Part shown: positions 9,706 to 18,426 of the stretch, in pieces
Position numbering within the stretch: the first letter of the stretch is position 1
Layout of the letters: every line of letters starts with the position of its first letter
Assembly (NCBI RefSeq): GCF_000243095.1
Contig: NZ_AHJE01000061.1
Coordinates: 1-64,000, forward strand
Source of the DNA: Cupriavidus basilensis OR16
GTDB taxonomy: Bacteria > Pseudomonadota > Gammaproteobacteria > Burkholderiales > Burkholderiaceae
Reading direction: 5' to 3'
DNA: 64,000 bases
The notes under the pieces: generated by a model
The model's database searches: none
What the model saw: only the letters and a program-made list of their open reading frames with translations
What the model was told of the DNA's origin: nothing
Position numbers and translations under genes: made by a program

Positions 9706-10440
9706 ATGTCGCCCAATGCCTATCTTGAAATGGCGCAAACCGAAGCCGCTCACTGGTGGTTCCGCGGCCGCCGGGATATCGTCGCGGCCACGATCAAGCG
9801 CCTGCGTTTGCCGACCGATGCGTCCATCCTGGAAGTGGGGGCCGGCACGGGCGGCAATCTCGCCATGCTTGCCCGTTTTGGCAAGGTGAGCGCGGTCGAA
9901 ATGGATGCCACCGCGCGGCGAATCGCCGAACTGAAGACGGCAGGCCAATTCGATATCCGCGGCGGCAGGTGGCCTGACGATATCCCATTTTCCGCGCCGG
10001 GCTTCGACCTCGTCTGTTTTCTGGATTGCCTCGAGCATATCGCCGAGGATACGGCCTCGCTTGTGAGCGCACGGCGCATTCTGAAGCCGGGCGGCGCAGT
10101 GCTGATCACCGTGCCAGCCTATCCGTGGCTCTGGAGCAAACACGACGAATTCCTGCACCACCAGCGGCGTTACAGCCAGCAGGCGTTGCGCGCAACCGTC
10201 GGCGCAGCGGGCCTGGAGCTCGAGCGGATATCGCACTTCAACGCGCTGCTGTGCCCGTTCGCCATTGCCGCACGGCTCAAGGACCGGCTCAGCGGCAGCC
10301 CGGCCTCGACGGGCAGCGCGGTGCCCGCAGCCCCGCTCAATGCCCTGCTGCACCGGATATTCTCAGCGGAACGGCACTGGCTCTCGAAGTCCCCCCTGCC
10401 CTTCGGCATCTCCCTGCTGGCCGTTGCCCGGCTGCCGTGA
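9706..10440 (+). CDS. Class I SAM-dependent methyltransferase
   Basis: 244 residues. Motif I is ILEVGAGTGGNLAML (near residue 41), followed by the acidic post-II residue in VSAVEMD, motif II-like FDLVCFLDCLEHI and a RILKPGGAVLITVPAY segment. These are standard features of the UbiE/Coq5-like class I fold. The N-terminal HWWFRGRRD is shared with methyltransferases found beside GtrA/GtrB-type glycan genes. AGGAG precedes the ATG. The stop overlaps the GTG of the truncated gtrA by four bases, so the genes are translationally coupled. The substrate is likely a sugar, a lipid-linked glycan or a polyprenyl intermediate, inferred from neighbours only. Confidence 0.85.
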   Translation: MSPNAYLEMAQTEAAHWWFRGRRDIVAATIKRLRLPTDASILEVGAGTGGNLAMLARFGKVSAVEMDATARRIAELKTAGQFDIRGGRWPDDIPFSAPGFDLVCFLDCLEHIAEDTASLVSARRILKPGGAVLITVPAYPWLWSKHDEFLHHQRRYSQQALRATVGAAGLELERISHFNALLCPFAIAARLKDRLSGSPASTGSAVPAAPLNALLHRIFSAERHWLSKSPLPFGISLLAVARLP

Positions 10441-10715
10441 GCGCACGAATCGCTCGCGCCGGCACAACCCGGCTCATGCGCTTCGCCTTGTCGGGTGTCG
10501 CAGCGACCCTGCTGCACGTGACAACGGCCTCGACACTCATCGCCTGGGACTTAGCCTCACCCATGCTGGCCAACGGTGTTGCCTTCATCACGGCAACGGG
10601 CTGCTCCTACCTGCTCAATACACTATGGAGCTTCTCGAGCCGGTTGCACCGCAAGAACCTCGCGCGTTTGAGAACCCCGCCAAAGAACAGCAGCACCGAA
10701 AGCAGTGAAGCATAG
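10437..10715 (+). pseudogene. GtrA-family flippase, truncated
   Basis: The GTG start overlaps the methyltransferase stop (GTGA). The first 70 residues are a normal GtrA N-half: RLMRFALSGVAATLLH, a second helix and YLLNTLWSFSSR. GtrA proteins usually have four helices in about 130-140 residues. Here the frame runs after RKNLARL into a polar tail (92 residues in all) that is simply the antisense of the convergent gtrB 3' end. The last two helices are missing, so function is doubtful. GtrA proteins are thought to flip polyprenyl-phosphate-linked sugars. The break coincides with the truncation of gtrB, suggesting one deletion removed both 3' ends. Confidence 0.75.
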
Positions 10716-11518
10716 CCGGGTACCTCCACACCAAGCACAATCGTGCGCGCGATGATGAAGATGCCGTACCAGAAAGCGATGGTGGCAATCAGGAATCCCA
10801 GATACGTCCATACCCGCAACGGCAGCGTGCTGAAGCTGGTGATGCCCTCCAGGGCGAGATTCCACAAACGCCAGCCGGAGAACTTGGAATGCCCGGCATT
10901 GCGCGCCTCACGCTCGTAGGGCACGATCACGGTCCGATAGCCGACCCAGGCGAACAAGCCCTTCATGAATCTCCTGCGCTCCGGCAACTGCTTGAGCGCA
11001 TTGACGACCACGCGGTCCATCAGCCGGAAATCGCCGACGTTCTCCGGCAGCTTCAGCTCCGACAAATAGTTATGCACCCGGTAGTAGGCCAGCGCCGCCG
11101 TGCGCTTGATGAACGAATCACACGAGCGACTTGCGCGTTGTGCGAGGACCACCTCGGCCCCCTCGCGCCAGCGCGCAACCAGGACGGGAATCAGGCTTGG
11201 CGGATCCTGCAGGTCCGCATCGATCGGAATGACCGCATCGCCAAGCGCCTCGTCGATCCCCGCGGTAAGCGCGGCTTCCTTGCCAAAATTCCGCGTCAGG
11301 TCGATCACCCGCACGCGCGCATCCCGCTGCGCGATCTCGAGCAGCTTTTCCAGCGTGCCGTCGTTGCTGCCATCATTGACGCAGACGATCTCGAACGAGG
11401 CCGCCTCGATCGATTCGAGCACTGGCACAACGGATTTGAAGAACCCTGGAATCGCATCGCGCTCGTTAAAAAACGGCACCACCAGAGAGATCTGCTTGCT
11501 ATTGTTTTGATCGATCAT
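10607..11518 (-). CDS. GtrB-like polyprenyl-phosphate glycosyltransferase, altered C terminus
   Basis: 303 residues. A GT2 domain begins SLVVPFFNERDAIPGF and carries VNDGSNDGT, the IDADLQDPP DXD-type motif and QRASR; two membrane helices follow near residues 225-285. This is the DPM/GtrB architecture that loads a sugar onto a polyprenyl phosphate. Normal homologues continue after LLFFGGV with a conserved GEYxGR ending. Here that ending is replaced by about 19 unrelated residues, starting near 10672, where gtrA also breaks. The catalytic domain is complete, so activity may persist. The start overlaps the stop of the upstream GT87 gene by four bases. Confidence 0.8.
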   Translation of the reverse strand: MIDQNNSKQISLVVPFFNERDAIPGFFKSVVPVLESIEAASFEIVCVNDGSNDGTLEKLLEIAQRDARVRVIDLTRNFGKEAALTAGIDEALGDAVIPIDADLQDPPSLIPVLVARWREGAEVVLAQRASRSCDSFIKRTAALAYYRVHNYLSELKLPENVGDFRLMDRVVVNALKQLPERRRFMKGLFAWVGYRTVIVPYEREARNAGHSKFSGWRLWNLALEGITSFSTLPLRVWTYLGFLIATIAFWYGIFIIARTIVLGVEVPGYASLLSVLLFFGGVLKRARFLRCNRLEKLHSVLSR

Positions 11519-12786
11519 GACCCACCTCCCCCCACCCGTGTTTCTTTGTTGTGGCACGGTTCCGCGTTCTGCGCTCGTTCCGTGCGGATTCGACGGACTA
11601 CATGAAACAGCGTTGCCAGGATCGAAAGCGGCATGAACTGGAATCCGATCTCCTGGACAACAAGCAACCCGAGCAGTGGCGTGAGCCAAAGGACGAGTAG
11701 CAACTCCTTCTCCCAGCGCACCCACCCGCGCTCAATGGCATAGCCAGCAAGCCAGAGGATCACGAAACCGAGAAATGCCAGGTCGTAGTCGTAGAGATAA
11801 GGACTCAGCATCAGCGTGGCCGCCATCAAGGCGCTCGCCCGCAGCGGGAAACTGGCCGGCCTGCACCAGGCATAGATCACGACACCGGCGGCAATGCCCG
11901 CCACGATGGCGTGAACGCCATAGGAGAGCGCGAGATTGCCGCCGAGCAATCTCACCAAGGCAAACGCGGTCAGCATCCGGACGAGCTTGGCCTCGCCGCC
12001 CTCCACCGCGAGGCGCGCCATATCCGCATTGCCGAGGAATGAAAAAAGGTACTCCGTGCCGAACACCAAAACGCTCAAAGCCAGCAGCGTGACCGAAGAA
12101 ACCATCATGGCTGCCAGCGCCTTCCAGGCGCGGGCACAAACCAGTGCAAGCGGGAACAGCAACGCCAGGTGCGGCTTGATGGTCAGGATTCCCATGACCA
12201 GCCCGGCAGCAACCGGGTGACGCCGCACCATCGTCAGCGAGAGCGCAGCCAGACCGGCGGTGAGCAAGGCATTTTGCCCCGTCGCGCACACCACGGCGAT
12301 ACCGGGGAAGGCCATGCCTGGCAGCCATGCGCCGCGCCATGAAGCAATGCGGCTCCCTGCCCACAGGTAGAGCGCGCCGGTCGTCCCGAGAAAGGCCCCA
12401 TATGCAGCGCCAAATGAAAGCAGCGCCAGCGGGCTAACCAGCAGCAGGAAGCTAGGCGGGTATAGCCACGGAAGCGTGCCCCCGGCGGAGGCAAGGGCCG
12501 GCATCGCAGCGATCTCTACCAGCCGCAAGGTGGCATCATCGTAGGCACCCGTAGGGTTGCCGTTCATGGCAAGCTGTGCGGCGCTCCAGAAGGCGACGAA
12601 GTCACCGCCGAACAAGCTCGCATGGCCTTGGCTCGACAGACAGGCACGCCAGATCCAGATGGAGAAGAAGATAGCGTAGGCGAGGAGCGCCACGGCAGAA
12701 TACAGGCGCACCCGCTCGGAGTTCAGCCAATGCTCGCGCGGCTCCTGCTCGCCATCGACTGCAGCAGCGGCTCTCATCATGCGCAT
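11515..12786 (-). CDS. GT87/DUF2029 membrane glycosyltransferase (second copy)
   Basis: 423 residues with about ten membrane helices. FGGDFVAFWSAAQLAM, LPWLYPPSFLLL and a central LTIKPHLALLFPL are the hallmarks of the DUF2029/GT87 family, which uses polyprenyl-phosphate sugars on the outer face of the inner membrane. The ATG at 12786 has AGGGAG upstream and overlaps the end of the preceding paralogue by 10 bases; a longer open frame upstream is only the antisense of that gene. It is the middle gene of a three-gene operon (GT87, GT87, gtrB) in which gtrB would supply the activated sugar donor. Confidence 0.82.
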   Translation of the reverse strand: MRMMRAAAAVDGEQEPREHWLNSERVRLYSAVALLAYAIFFSIWIWRACLSSQGHASLFGGDFVAFWSAAQLAMNGNPTGAYDDATLRLVEIAAMPALASAGGTLPWLYPPSFLLLVSPLALLSFGAAYGAFLGTTGALYLWAGSRIASWRGAWLPGMAFPGIAVVCATGQNALLTAGLAALSLTMVRRHPVAAGLVMGILTIKPHLALLFPLALVCARAWKALAAMMVSSVTLLALSVLVFGTEYLFSFLGNADMARLAVEGGEAKLVRMLTAFALVRLLGGNLALSYGVHAIVAGIAAGVVIYAWCRPASFPLRASALMAATLMLSPYLYDYDLAFLGFVILWLAGYAIERGWVRWEKELLLVLWLTPLLGLLVVQEIGFQFMPLSILATLFHVVRRIRTERAQNAEPCHNKETRVGGGGS

Positions 12787-14018
12787 GTCACGCTCCCTGC
12801 CACCTGGATTCCCACCCGCCGCAGGATCGCGCCGGCCACCAGGACCAGGATCACGGGACCGATCTGCGGGAGCTTCATGAAGGGATTGAGAAGTTCGTAC
12901 AAGGGCAAGAACCACACGACTACCAGCAGTTGCTGCTCGCCGCGCAGCCATCCGCGCCTGAGGCAGTCGCTCACCATGCCAACAATGGCAAGCCCCATCC
13001 AGGTCAGTTCATAGCCATGAAGATATGGGGTCGTCAGCATGGTGGCCGTGGCGAGTATGGCGACGCGAAGTCCTGCGGGAGTCTGCCGCAACCAGACATA
13101 GAGCAGGCCACATATCGAAAACAAGGCAACCAGGCCCTGGGCGAGATAAGCCTGGGCAATGCTGCCCCCGGACAGACGCACCGCCGCAAACGCTGTCGGC
13201 GAAATGAGCCACCCCTGCGGGCTATGCTCGATCAGCTGCACCCGCGCCAGTTCGGCAGCGCCAAGGAAGGCCGGGATGGTCTCCCAGCCAAACGCCACCA
13301 CGCTGGCGCCAAGCAACGCGAGTGCGGTCACGACCGCAGCGGCGAGGGCCTTCCATGCCTGTGCCGCGATCAAGGCAATGGGGAACAAGAGGCCGAGCTG
13401 CGGCTTGATACAGAGCAGGCCAATACAAATGCCGGCGAGCACCGGGCGCCTCTGCAGCCAGCACATCGAGAGTGCCGCTAAGCTGGCTGTCAGCATGGAA
13501 TTCTGCCCCAGCAAGAGGGTCAGCAAAACCCCAGGAAACGCGACGATCGGCAGCCAATTCCCAGACCTCCAGCTCGTTGCGGAACCAAGCAACCTTAGCA
13601 GGGACGTTACATAGAGATACGTAGTGCCGGCTGAGAAGAGGAAATAGCTGACCGGGAATGGCAGCAGCGCCAATGGCAGTACAGCCAGCAGGAATGTCGG
13701 CGGATAGAGCCAGGGCATAAAGAAATCGCCGCCCGAGCCCTGCGAGCCGAACGCCGCCATCACCGGCGCCAGCGACTTAAACACATAGGCATCCTGCGCA
13801 GCCCCTTGCAGCGCTAGATAGGAAGCGCTCCAGAATACGGAAAAATCCACCCCGGGACGCGCCGCACGGCCGCTCATGAAGCCGTTGCTGGCCCATCCCC
13901 AAGCAACGACCAATAGACCGAAGAACACCAGCACGACAATGCTGTAGAAGCGAACCCGGTCGAGGCCGAGCGCGCCGGACCGCGGGGATTCCTTGCCTTC
14001 GCGCGTTCTGGCCCTCAC
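12777..14018 (-). CDS. GT87/DUF2029 membrane glycosyltransferase (first copy)
   Basis: 413 residues; about ten membrane helices. VDFSVFWSASYLAL, MPWLYPPTFLLA and LLCIKPQLGLLFPI match the same family signatures as its downstream neighbour, so the pair arose by duplication but has diverged strongly. The GTG start has AGGAG seven bases upstream. First gene of a leftward operon that overlaps at each junction; its promoter must lie in the 800-base gap before the Tad genes. Its probable substrate is a polyprenyl-phosphate hexose, inferred from the family and the gtrB partner. Confidence 0.82.
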   Translation of the reverse strand: MRARTREGKESPRSGALGLDRVRFYSIVVLVFFGLLVVAWGWASNGFMSGRAARPGVDFSVFWSASYLALQGAAQDAYVFKSLAPVMAAFGSQGSGGDFFMPWLYPPTFLLAVLPLALLPFPVSYFLFSAGTTYLYVTSLLRLLGSATSWRSGNWLPIVAFPGVLLTLLLGQNSMLTASLAALSMCWLQRRPVLAGICIGLLCIKPQLGLLFPIALIAAQAWKALAAAVVTALALLGASVVAFGWETIPAFLGAAELARVQLIEHSPQGWLISPTAFAAVRLSGGSIAQAYLAQGLVALFSICGLLYVWLRQTPAGLRVAILATATMLTTPYLHGYELTWMGLAIVGMVSDCLRRGWLRGEQQLLVVVWFLPLYELLNPFMKLPQIGPVILVLVAGAILRRVGIQVAGSVTCA

Positions 14019-14827
14019 AATTCGCTCCTGTTCTTGCCCTCGCCTTGGCGCTTTTCTCGTGCGTTGAAAAAGGCGCTACGCGATGCTGGTTTGCCTCTGG
14101 CTTCGACGCGCTATTTGCCGAGCATCTTTAGCTGCTTCCTGGCACGCGCTCTCAGTTTCTCTTCGGGTGCCGTGGTTTTAGTCTTGTCTGAATTCCAAGA
14201 TTAAACAAGCGCGCCCGCTGCCCGAAAACACCGCGTTTTACGGCTTTCCAGGGCAATAAAAGTCCAACGTTTCAGCCTTGAATCACGAGCGAATAGCTGC
14301 CAGAGCCAGGCCTGGCGCCGAGGACGCGCCAGATCTCCCCAAGACGGGCTGCCATTTGACGTTTCTCGCCGGAAACATGCCACCTGGAGCCAGGGCCCAG
14401 CTTTTGCCTATGGTTTGGCATGCGGCTCCAGGACAGCTCCAAGCTGGATGCCGAAGAAGCAGAGGCAAGCAGCAAAGGCGCCGAAGCCCGAAGACGAATC
14501 AGCTAAATGAACATACGCCATGACCGCTGACCGACAACACGCCGTGCCCGCTGTCCATCTGGAGGCCGCAAGGACTATCTGGATGGACGGCACACCGAAT
14601 CGCCTGCCAGGACTGCCCTCGCATACGCTAGTGAAGGGCATGCTGGACGGGATCCGGATTGCGGCCACGCTTAGCGCCGCCATCTCTCGGCTTTGTCGCG
14701 AACACAAGGGTGGCCAGTGGCCATTCCACGCCTTCGCAATCTGCGGCCCCCCTGCGCAACGAACAACCCTCGCCCGTAGTTGATTTTCATTGCATCAAGT
14801 TTTTTCCCAACACCGAAGGAGATTGTC
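14019..14827. other. Intergenic region between glycan operon and Tad operon
   Basis: About 800 bases carrying the divergent promoters for the leftward GT87 operon and the rightward Tad operon. Several overlapping short open frames are present, but none has a convincing ribosome site or a recognisable product. TGGCACG at 14140 looks like half of a sigma-54 promoter but lacks GC at -12. No clear promoter for flp was identified. AAGGAG (14816-14821) serves flp itself. Confidence 0.45.
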
Positions 14828-15013
14828 ATGAATGCCCTGATCAACAACATCAAGCGCTTCGCCAACGATGAAGATGGCGTCACCGCCATTGAGTACGGCC
14901 TGATCGCAGCGCTGATCGCCGTCGTGATCATTACTGCGGTCACGCTCGTCGGCACGCAGCTCGCCACCACCTTCAACAAGATCGGCAATTCGCTCTCGTC
15001 GGCCAACGGCTAA
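14828..15013 (+). CDS. flp: Flp/Fap type IVb pilin, major
   Basis: 61 residues. A short basic leader precedes EDGVTAIEYGLIAALIAVVII: the prepilin cleavage site after Gly, Glu at +5 and Tyr at +6, then one hydrophobic helix. This is the classic Flp pilin processed by the CpaA-type peptidase encoded two genes downstream. The start at 14828 follows an AAGGAG ribosome site. It is the first gene of the Tad operon and is followed by a strong hairpin, which often keeps pilin mRNA more abundant than the downstream genes. Confidence 0.93.
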   Translation: MNALINNIKRFANDEDGVTAIEYGLIAALIAVVIITAVTLVGTQLATTFNKIGNSLSSANG

Positions 15014-15018
15014 AGCGC

Positions 15019-15046
15019 CGCGGACGGGCCCTCCGGCCCGTCCGCG
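15019..15046 (+). terminator. Strong hairpin after flp (attenuator or mRNA stabiliser)
   Basis: A 12-bp perfect GC stem (CGCGGACGGGCC with GGCCCGTCCGCG) around a four-base loop begins six bases after the flp stop. There is no U-tract, so it is more likely a 3'-end stabiliser or partial terminator that sets the pilin to assembly-gene ratio than a full stop. Confidence 0.65.
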
Positions 15047-15127
15047 CCCCGGTTCGGCCAATGCGGAATTCACGATGGCATACGGTGGGAAAGATGGCCT
15101 CACAACACGAGCATCCTGCCCAATCCA

Positions 15128-15331
15128 ATGATCCATGACGACACGGCGGACATCATGCCAAAGCTGATACGTATGTTCAGGGACCTGCATCTTGAGCAAT
15201 CCGGGGTCACTTCCATCGAGTACGCGTTGCTGGGAATTCTGATCGCCGTTGCCATCCTCATCTCGGTCCAGGCAGTTGGCAGCAGTGTGTTGGAGCTTTA
15301 CCAAACGATCGCTTCCGCGATCACGGCTTGA
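15128..15331 (+). CDS. Second Flp-type pilin
   Basis: 67 residues from the ATG at 15128; an ATG at 15155 would give 58. Neither has a strong ribosome site. EQSGVTSIEYALLGILIAVAI shows the same cleavage motif, Glu +5 and Tyr +6, and single helix as flp, with a shorter tail. It differs enough from flp to be a distinct minor or alternative pilin rather than a recent copy. It lies between the hairpin and the prepilin peptidase gene and is probably cotranscribed with the rest of the Tad operon. Confidence 0.85.
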   Translation: MIHDDTADIMPKLIRMFRDLHLEQSGVTSIEYALLGILIAVAILISVQAVGSSVLELYQTIASAITA

Positions 15332-15394
15332 GCAGGAACGCCAGGCCCGAATAACGGGCCGGCACAGACATAACAAGAACGTAGAGGGAACATC

Positions 15395-15943
15395 ATGCTA
15401 GCCCAGTCCGTCCTACCGCAATGCGTCGGTCCATTGGTGATCGTGCTGGTGCTGACCGCAGCAGCCATCGATGCGCAGCATCGTCGCATACCCAACTGGC
15501 TGACCTTCGGTGCGTGGCTGCTCGCGCTGCCTGTGCAGATCATCCTGCACGGCTGGGGCGCCGGAGCGCTGGCCTGGGCAAGTGGCTGGCTCACCGGGTT
15601 CGCCCTGTTCCTGCCCCTCTACCTTCTGCGCGGCATGGCTGCCGGCGACGTCAAGTTGATGGCCGCCGTGGGTGCCTGGCTGGGCGCGCCGATGGCGCTC
15701 GAGATCGCGCTGGCTACCTTCGTGGCCGGTGGGGTGTGGGCACTGGCACTGACATTGTGGCGTGGACGCCTTGGTCAGCTGCGCCGCAACCTTGCATTGA
15801 TGCTGACGTCGTTCGGTCGGGTCAGGCCTGCGCTCAGCCAGGACGGCGGCGCCAGCACCGAACCGTCATGGTCGGTTGGGTCGCTGCCCTACGGCGTGGC
15901 CATTGCCGCCGGCACGCTCGGGGTGCTGTTCGCCTCCGTGTGA
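15395..15943 (+). CDS. cpaA: Prepilin peptidase, CpaA/TadV type (A24)
   Basis: 182 residues with about five membrane helices. The two catalytic aspartates of A24 aspartic prepilin peptidases are visible in AAIDAQHRRIPNWL (near residue 27) and GDVKLMAAVGAWLG (near 85). It lacks the N-terminal methylase domain of PilD, as expected for Tad systems. It cleaves Flp pilins and the pseudopilins TadE and TadF at the inner membrane. Ribosome site AGAGGGAA upstream. Confidence 0.9.
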   Translation: MLAQSVLPQCVGPLVIVLVLTAAAIDAQHRRIPNWLTFGAWLLALPVQIILHGWGAGALAWASGWLTGFALFLPLYLLRGMAAGDVKLMAAVGAWLGAPMALEIALATFVAGGVWALALTLWRGRLGQLRRNLALMLTSFGRVRPALSQDGGASTEPSWSVGSLPYGVAIAAGTLGVLFASV

Positions 15944-16039
15944 CGACAGCCATTTGCCATGCGTCATCCGAACAAGAAACCGGACCAGACACTGAAATTG
16001 GACTTGCAAGGCTGCACCAGCCAATAAACGGGGGGAGCA

Positions 16040-17455
16040 ATGATCGAACACAATACATCGGGAACTGCCCAGCGGGCGCCCACGCCAGGCTTGGCTGCCG
16101 ACAACCCGGACGATGCCGGGCGCGAGCAGGTGCATCCGTGGCATCCCGCGCCCAGGACGGTCGCCGACACCGGCATCGACGTCACACTGCTGGTGGGACT
16201 ATTGATGAAGGCGGCCTACCTGCATCGCAGCGCCATGCTCACCCAGCTGGCCGATACCCTCAAGTTGCCCGCCACGGTGACCAACGAGATCGCCAGCATC
16301 GCGGTGCGAGAGCGCATGCTGGAGGTGGCGCACCGCGGCGCAAGCGACCTTGACGTACGCTTCCGCCTGACCGATGCGGGGTATGCCAGGGCCGCCGAAC
16401 TGGTTGCGCGCAGCAGCTATGTCGGCGCGGCACCGGTCACCCTCGACGCGTATCTCGCCGCCGTGCAGCGTCACTCCGTGCGCCAGGCATCGGTATCCAG
16501 GGAAGATATGACTGCTGCCTTCGGCGACCTGGTCATCCCCGCGCAGCTGCTCGACGAGGTGGGCATGGCGGTCAATACCGGCCGGGCGCTGATGCTGTAT
16601 GGCCCCGCCGGCAGCGGCAAGACTTACCTGGCACAGCGCCTTGGCAAGCTCCTGCCAGGTGCGGTGCCGGTACCGCACGCGATTACTGTCGCCGGCGAGA
16701 TCATCCAGGTCTTCGACCCGCTCGTGCATGTCCCGTTCGATGCCTCCGATGCGCCGCTGCAGCAGCGCTCGGCGGATCGCCGCTGGACGATCTGCCACCG
16801 CCCCGCCGTCTTGTCGGGCGGCGAGTTGACCCTGTCCATGCTGGACCTGCGCTACGACGCCATGGCGGGCTTCTACCAGGCGCCACCGCATATGAAAGCC
16901 AACAATGGCATCTACATCGTCGATGACCTTGGGCGCCAACTGGTAGGCGTGAGCGAATTGCTCAACCGCTGGATTGTGCCCCTGGACCGCGGCGTCGACA
17001 TGTTCTCGCTGCAGACCGGTGTGCGATTCGCCGTGCCGTTCGATGTGTGGCCGGTGTTCTCGACCAACCTGGATCCCCAGCAACTGGGCGATGAGGCATT
17101 CCTGCGGCGGCTCGGCAGCAAGCTCTTCATCGGCCCCTTGTCGAGCGACGATTACCGCGAGGTGTACCTGCGCGCCACCAGCGACGTCGGGCTGGAAAGC
17201 ACGGAAGCGGCATTCGACTTCCTGCTGGAGGGGTTGCACTTCCCCAGCAGGACACCACTCCTGGCCTGCATTCCACGTGACCTGCTTGTGCTGGTGGCGT
17301 CCAGCGTGCTCTACCACCGCGGTCCGCCACAGGTGACGCCGGACGCGCTGCGTGGCGCCTGGAGATGCTACTTCGGTGCGCATGCGGTACCCGAATCCAC
17401 GCGTCCCTCCGGCACGGGGGTCGCATGGCAGGCCGCGCTTCAGGCCGCCAGCTGA
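16040..17455 (+). CDS. AAA ATPase of the Tad locus, role unknown
   Basis: 471 residues, soluble. The first 150 residues contain two small alpha/beta blocks with no clear family. The ATPase core has Walker A GPAGSGKT (near residue 193), Walker B-like GIYIVDDLG (near 294), and later segments FSTNLDPQQLGDEAFLRR and FIGPLSS that resemble MoxR-type or dynein-like remodelling ATPases more than secretion motors. It sits between cpaA and cpaB, with the operon's own spacing, so a Tad-related job such as remodelling a pilus component is likely. It is not one of the canonical Tad proteins, and its function is not known to me. Confidence 0.75.
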   Translation: MIEHNTSGTAQRAPTPGLAADNPDDAGREQVHPWHPAPRTVADTGIDVTLLVGLLMKAAYLHRSAMLTQLADTLKLPATVTNEIASIAVRERMLEVAHRGASDLDVRFRLTDAGYARAAELVARSSYVGAAPVTLDAYLAAVQRHSVRQASVSREDMTAAFGDLVIPAQLLDEVGMAVNTGRALMLYGPAGSGKTYLAQRLGKLLPGAVPVPHAITVAGEIIQVFDPLVHVPFDASDAPLQQRSADRRWTICHRPAVLSGGELTLSMLDLRYDAMAGFYQAPPHMKANNGIYIVDDLGRQLVGVSELLNRWIVPLDRGVDMFSLQTGVRFAVPFDVWPVFSTNLDPQQLGDEAFLRRLGSKLFIGPLSSDDYREVYLRATSDVGLESTEAAFDFLLEGLHFPSRTPLLACIPRDLLVLVASSVLYHRGPPQVTPDALRGAWRCYFGAHAVPESTRPSGTGVAWQAALQAAS

Positions 17456-17498
17456 GTGCCGGCATGCTGTCTAACGAACAACGCTAAGGGGAGTCATC

Positions 17499-18347
17499 AT
17501 GAAAAACGCTCGAGCAATGCTGATGCTGTTCATCGCCCTGGTCGCGGGGGTCGCGGCAGTCGTCTCCGCCTCGCGATGGCTGGTGCAGCAATCTTCCAGC
17601 TCTCTCAAACAGGTCGTGGTAGCAACCAGCGACCTGAATCTCGGACAACCGCTGACCAATGCGCAGCTGAGCATGGTGAGTTGGCCAGCGGGAAGCGTGC
17701 CGCCTGGCGCATTTGAGGATCTCAAAGCCCTGGAGGGGCGCGTGGTTCGCACCAGTGTCCAACGCGGAGAGCCGATTCTCGACGCGAAGCTCGCTCCGCT
17801 GGGCACCAAAGGAGGACTCTCGGCCGTGATTGGCCAGGGCAGGCGCGCCATCACCGTGCGCGTCAATGATGTGGTCGGGGTGGCGGGCTTTGCCCTGCCA
17901 GGCAATCACGTCGACGTGATTGTCAACACCAACGAGACCGAGGCCAAGGGCGCGGGCAACGGCAGCATCTCCAAGATCGTGCTGGAAAAGATCCTGGTGC
18001 TGGCGGTAGCCCAGCAAGTCAGCCGCGACGACACCCAACCGAAAGTCGTCAATGCCGTCACGCTCGAGGTCACGCCCGAACAGGCGGAGAAGCTCGACGT
18101 CGCCCGCAGCGTGGGCACCCTGTCGCTCGTCCTGCGCAACCAGGTCGACGTGGCCGCGGTCAGCACCGGCGGCGCCACCAAAATCACATTGCTCGGCACG
18201 CCACCGACGGAACAGCCCGTCAAGGTGGTCACGGTCAATGCCCCGCGCGCGCCAGCAAGACCGCGTCCGCTCGCAGTGACACCGGCCAGGCCGGGCCATT
18301 GCATCGGTGTGCTGGCCGGTGTCCAGGGCAGTGTTGAGTGTTTCTGA
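17499..18347 (+). CDS. cpaB: Flp pilus assembly protein CpaB/RcpC
   Basis: 282 residues. An N-terminal membrane anchor (residues 6-25) is followed by a SAF domain with VVVATSDLNLGQPLTNAQL, then VPPGAF and GRRAITVRVNDVVGVAGFALPGNHVDV, all typical of CpaB/RcpC, the periplasmic partner of the secretin. The ending with a cysteine near the C terminus (VECF) occurs in Ralstonia-type homologues. The ATG at 17499 follows AAGGGGAG. Placed directly before the secretin gene, as in most Tad operons. Confidence 0.9.
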   Translation: MKNARAMLMLFIALVAGVAAVVSASRWLVQQSSSSLKQVVVATSDLNLGQPLTNAQLSMVSWPAGSVPPGAFEDLKALEGRVVRTSVQRGEPILDAKLAPLGTKGGLSAVIGQGRRAITVRVNDVVGVAGFALPGNHVDVIVNTNETEAKGAGNGSISKIVLEKILVLAVAQQVSRDDTQPKVVNAVTLEVTPEQAEKLDVARSVGTLSLVLRNQVDVAAVSTGGATKITLLGTPPTEQPVKVVTVNAPRAPARPRPLAVTPARPGHCIGVLAGVQGSVECF

Positions 18348-18426
18348 TGGCCAGGGTGGCCACCCAGCAAGATTCTATTTGGCAACTCCAGGCGTGATGT
18401 ACAGCCTCTCCGGGGGGAGATACGAA

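Noticed and set aside
14140..14155. TGGCACG as a third sigma-54 promoter before the Tad operon
   Set aside because: The -12 GC is missing at the required spacing (CA instead), so it does not qualify.
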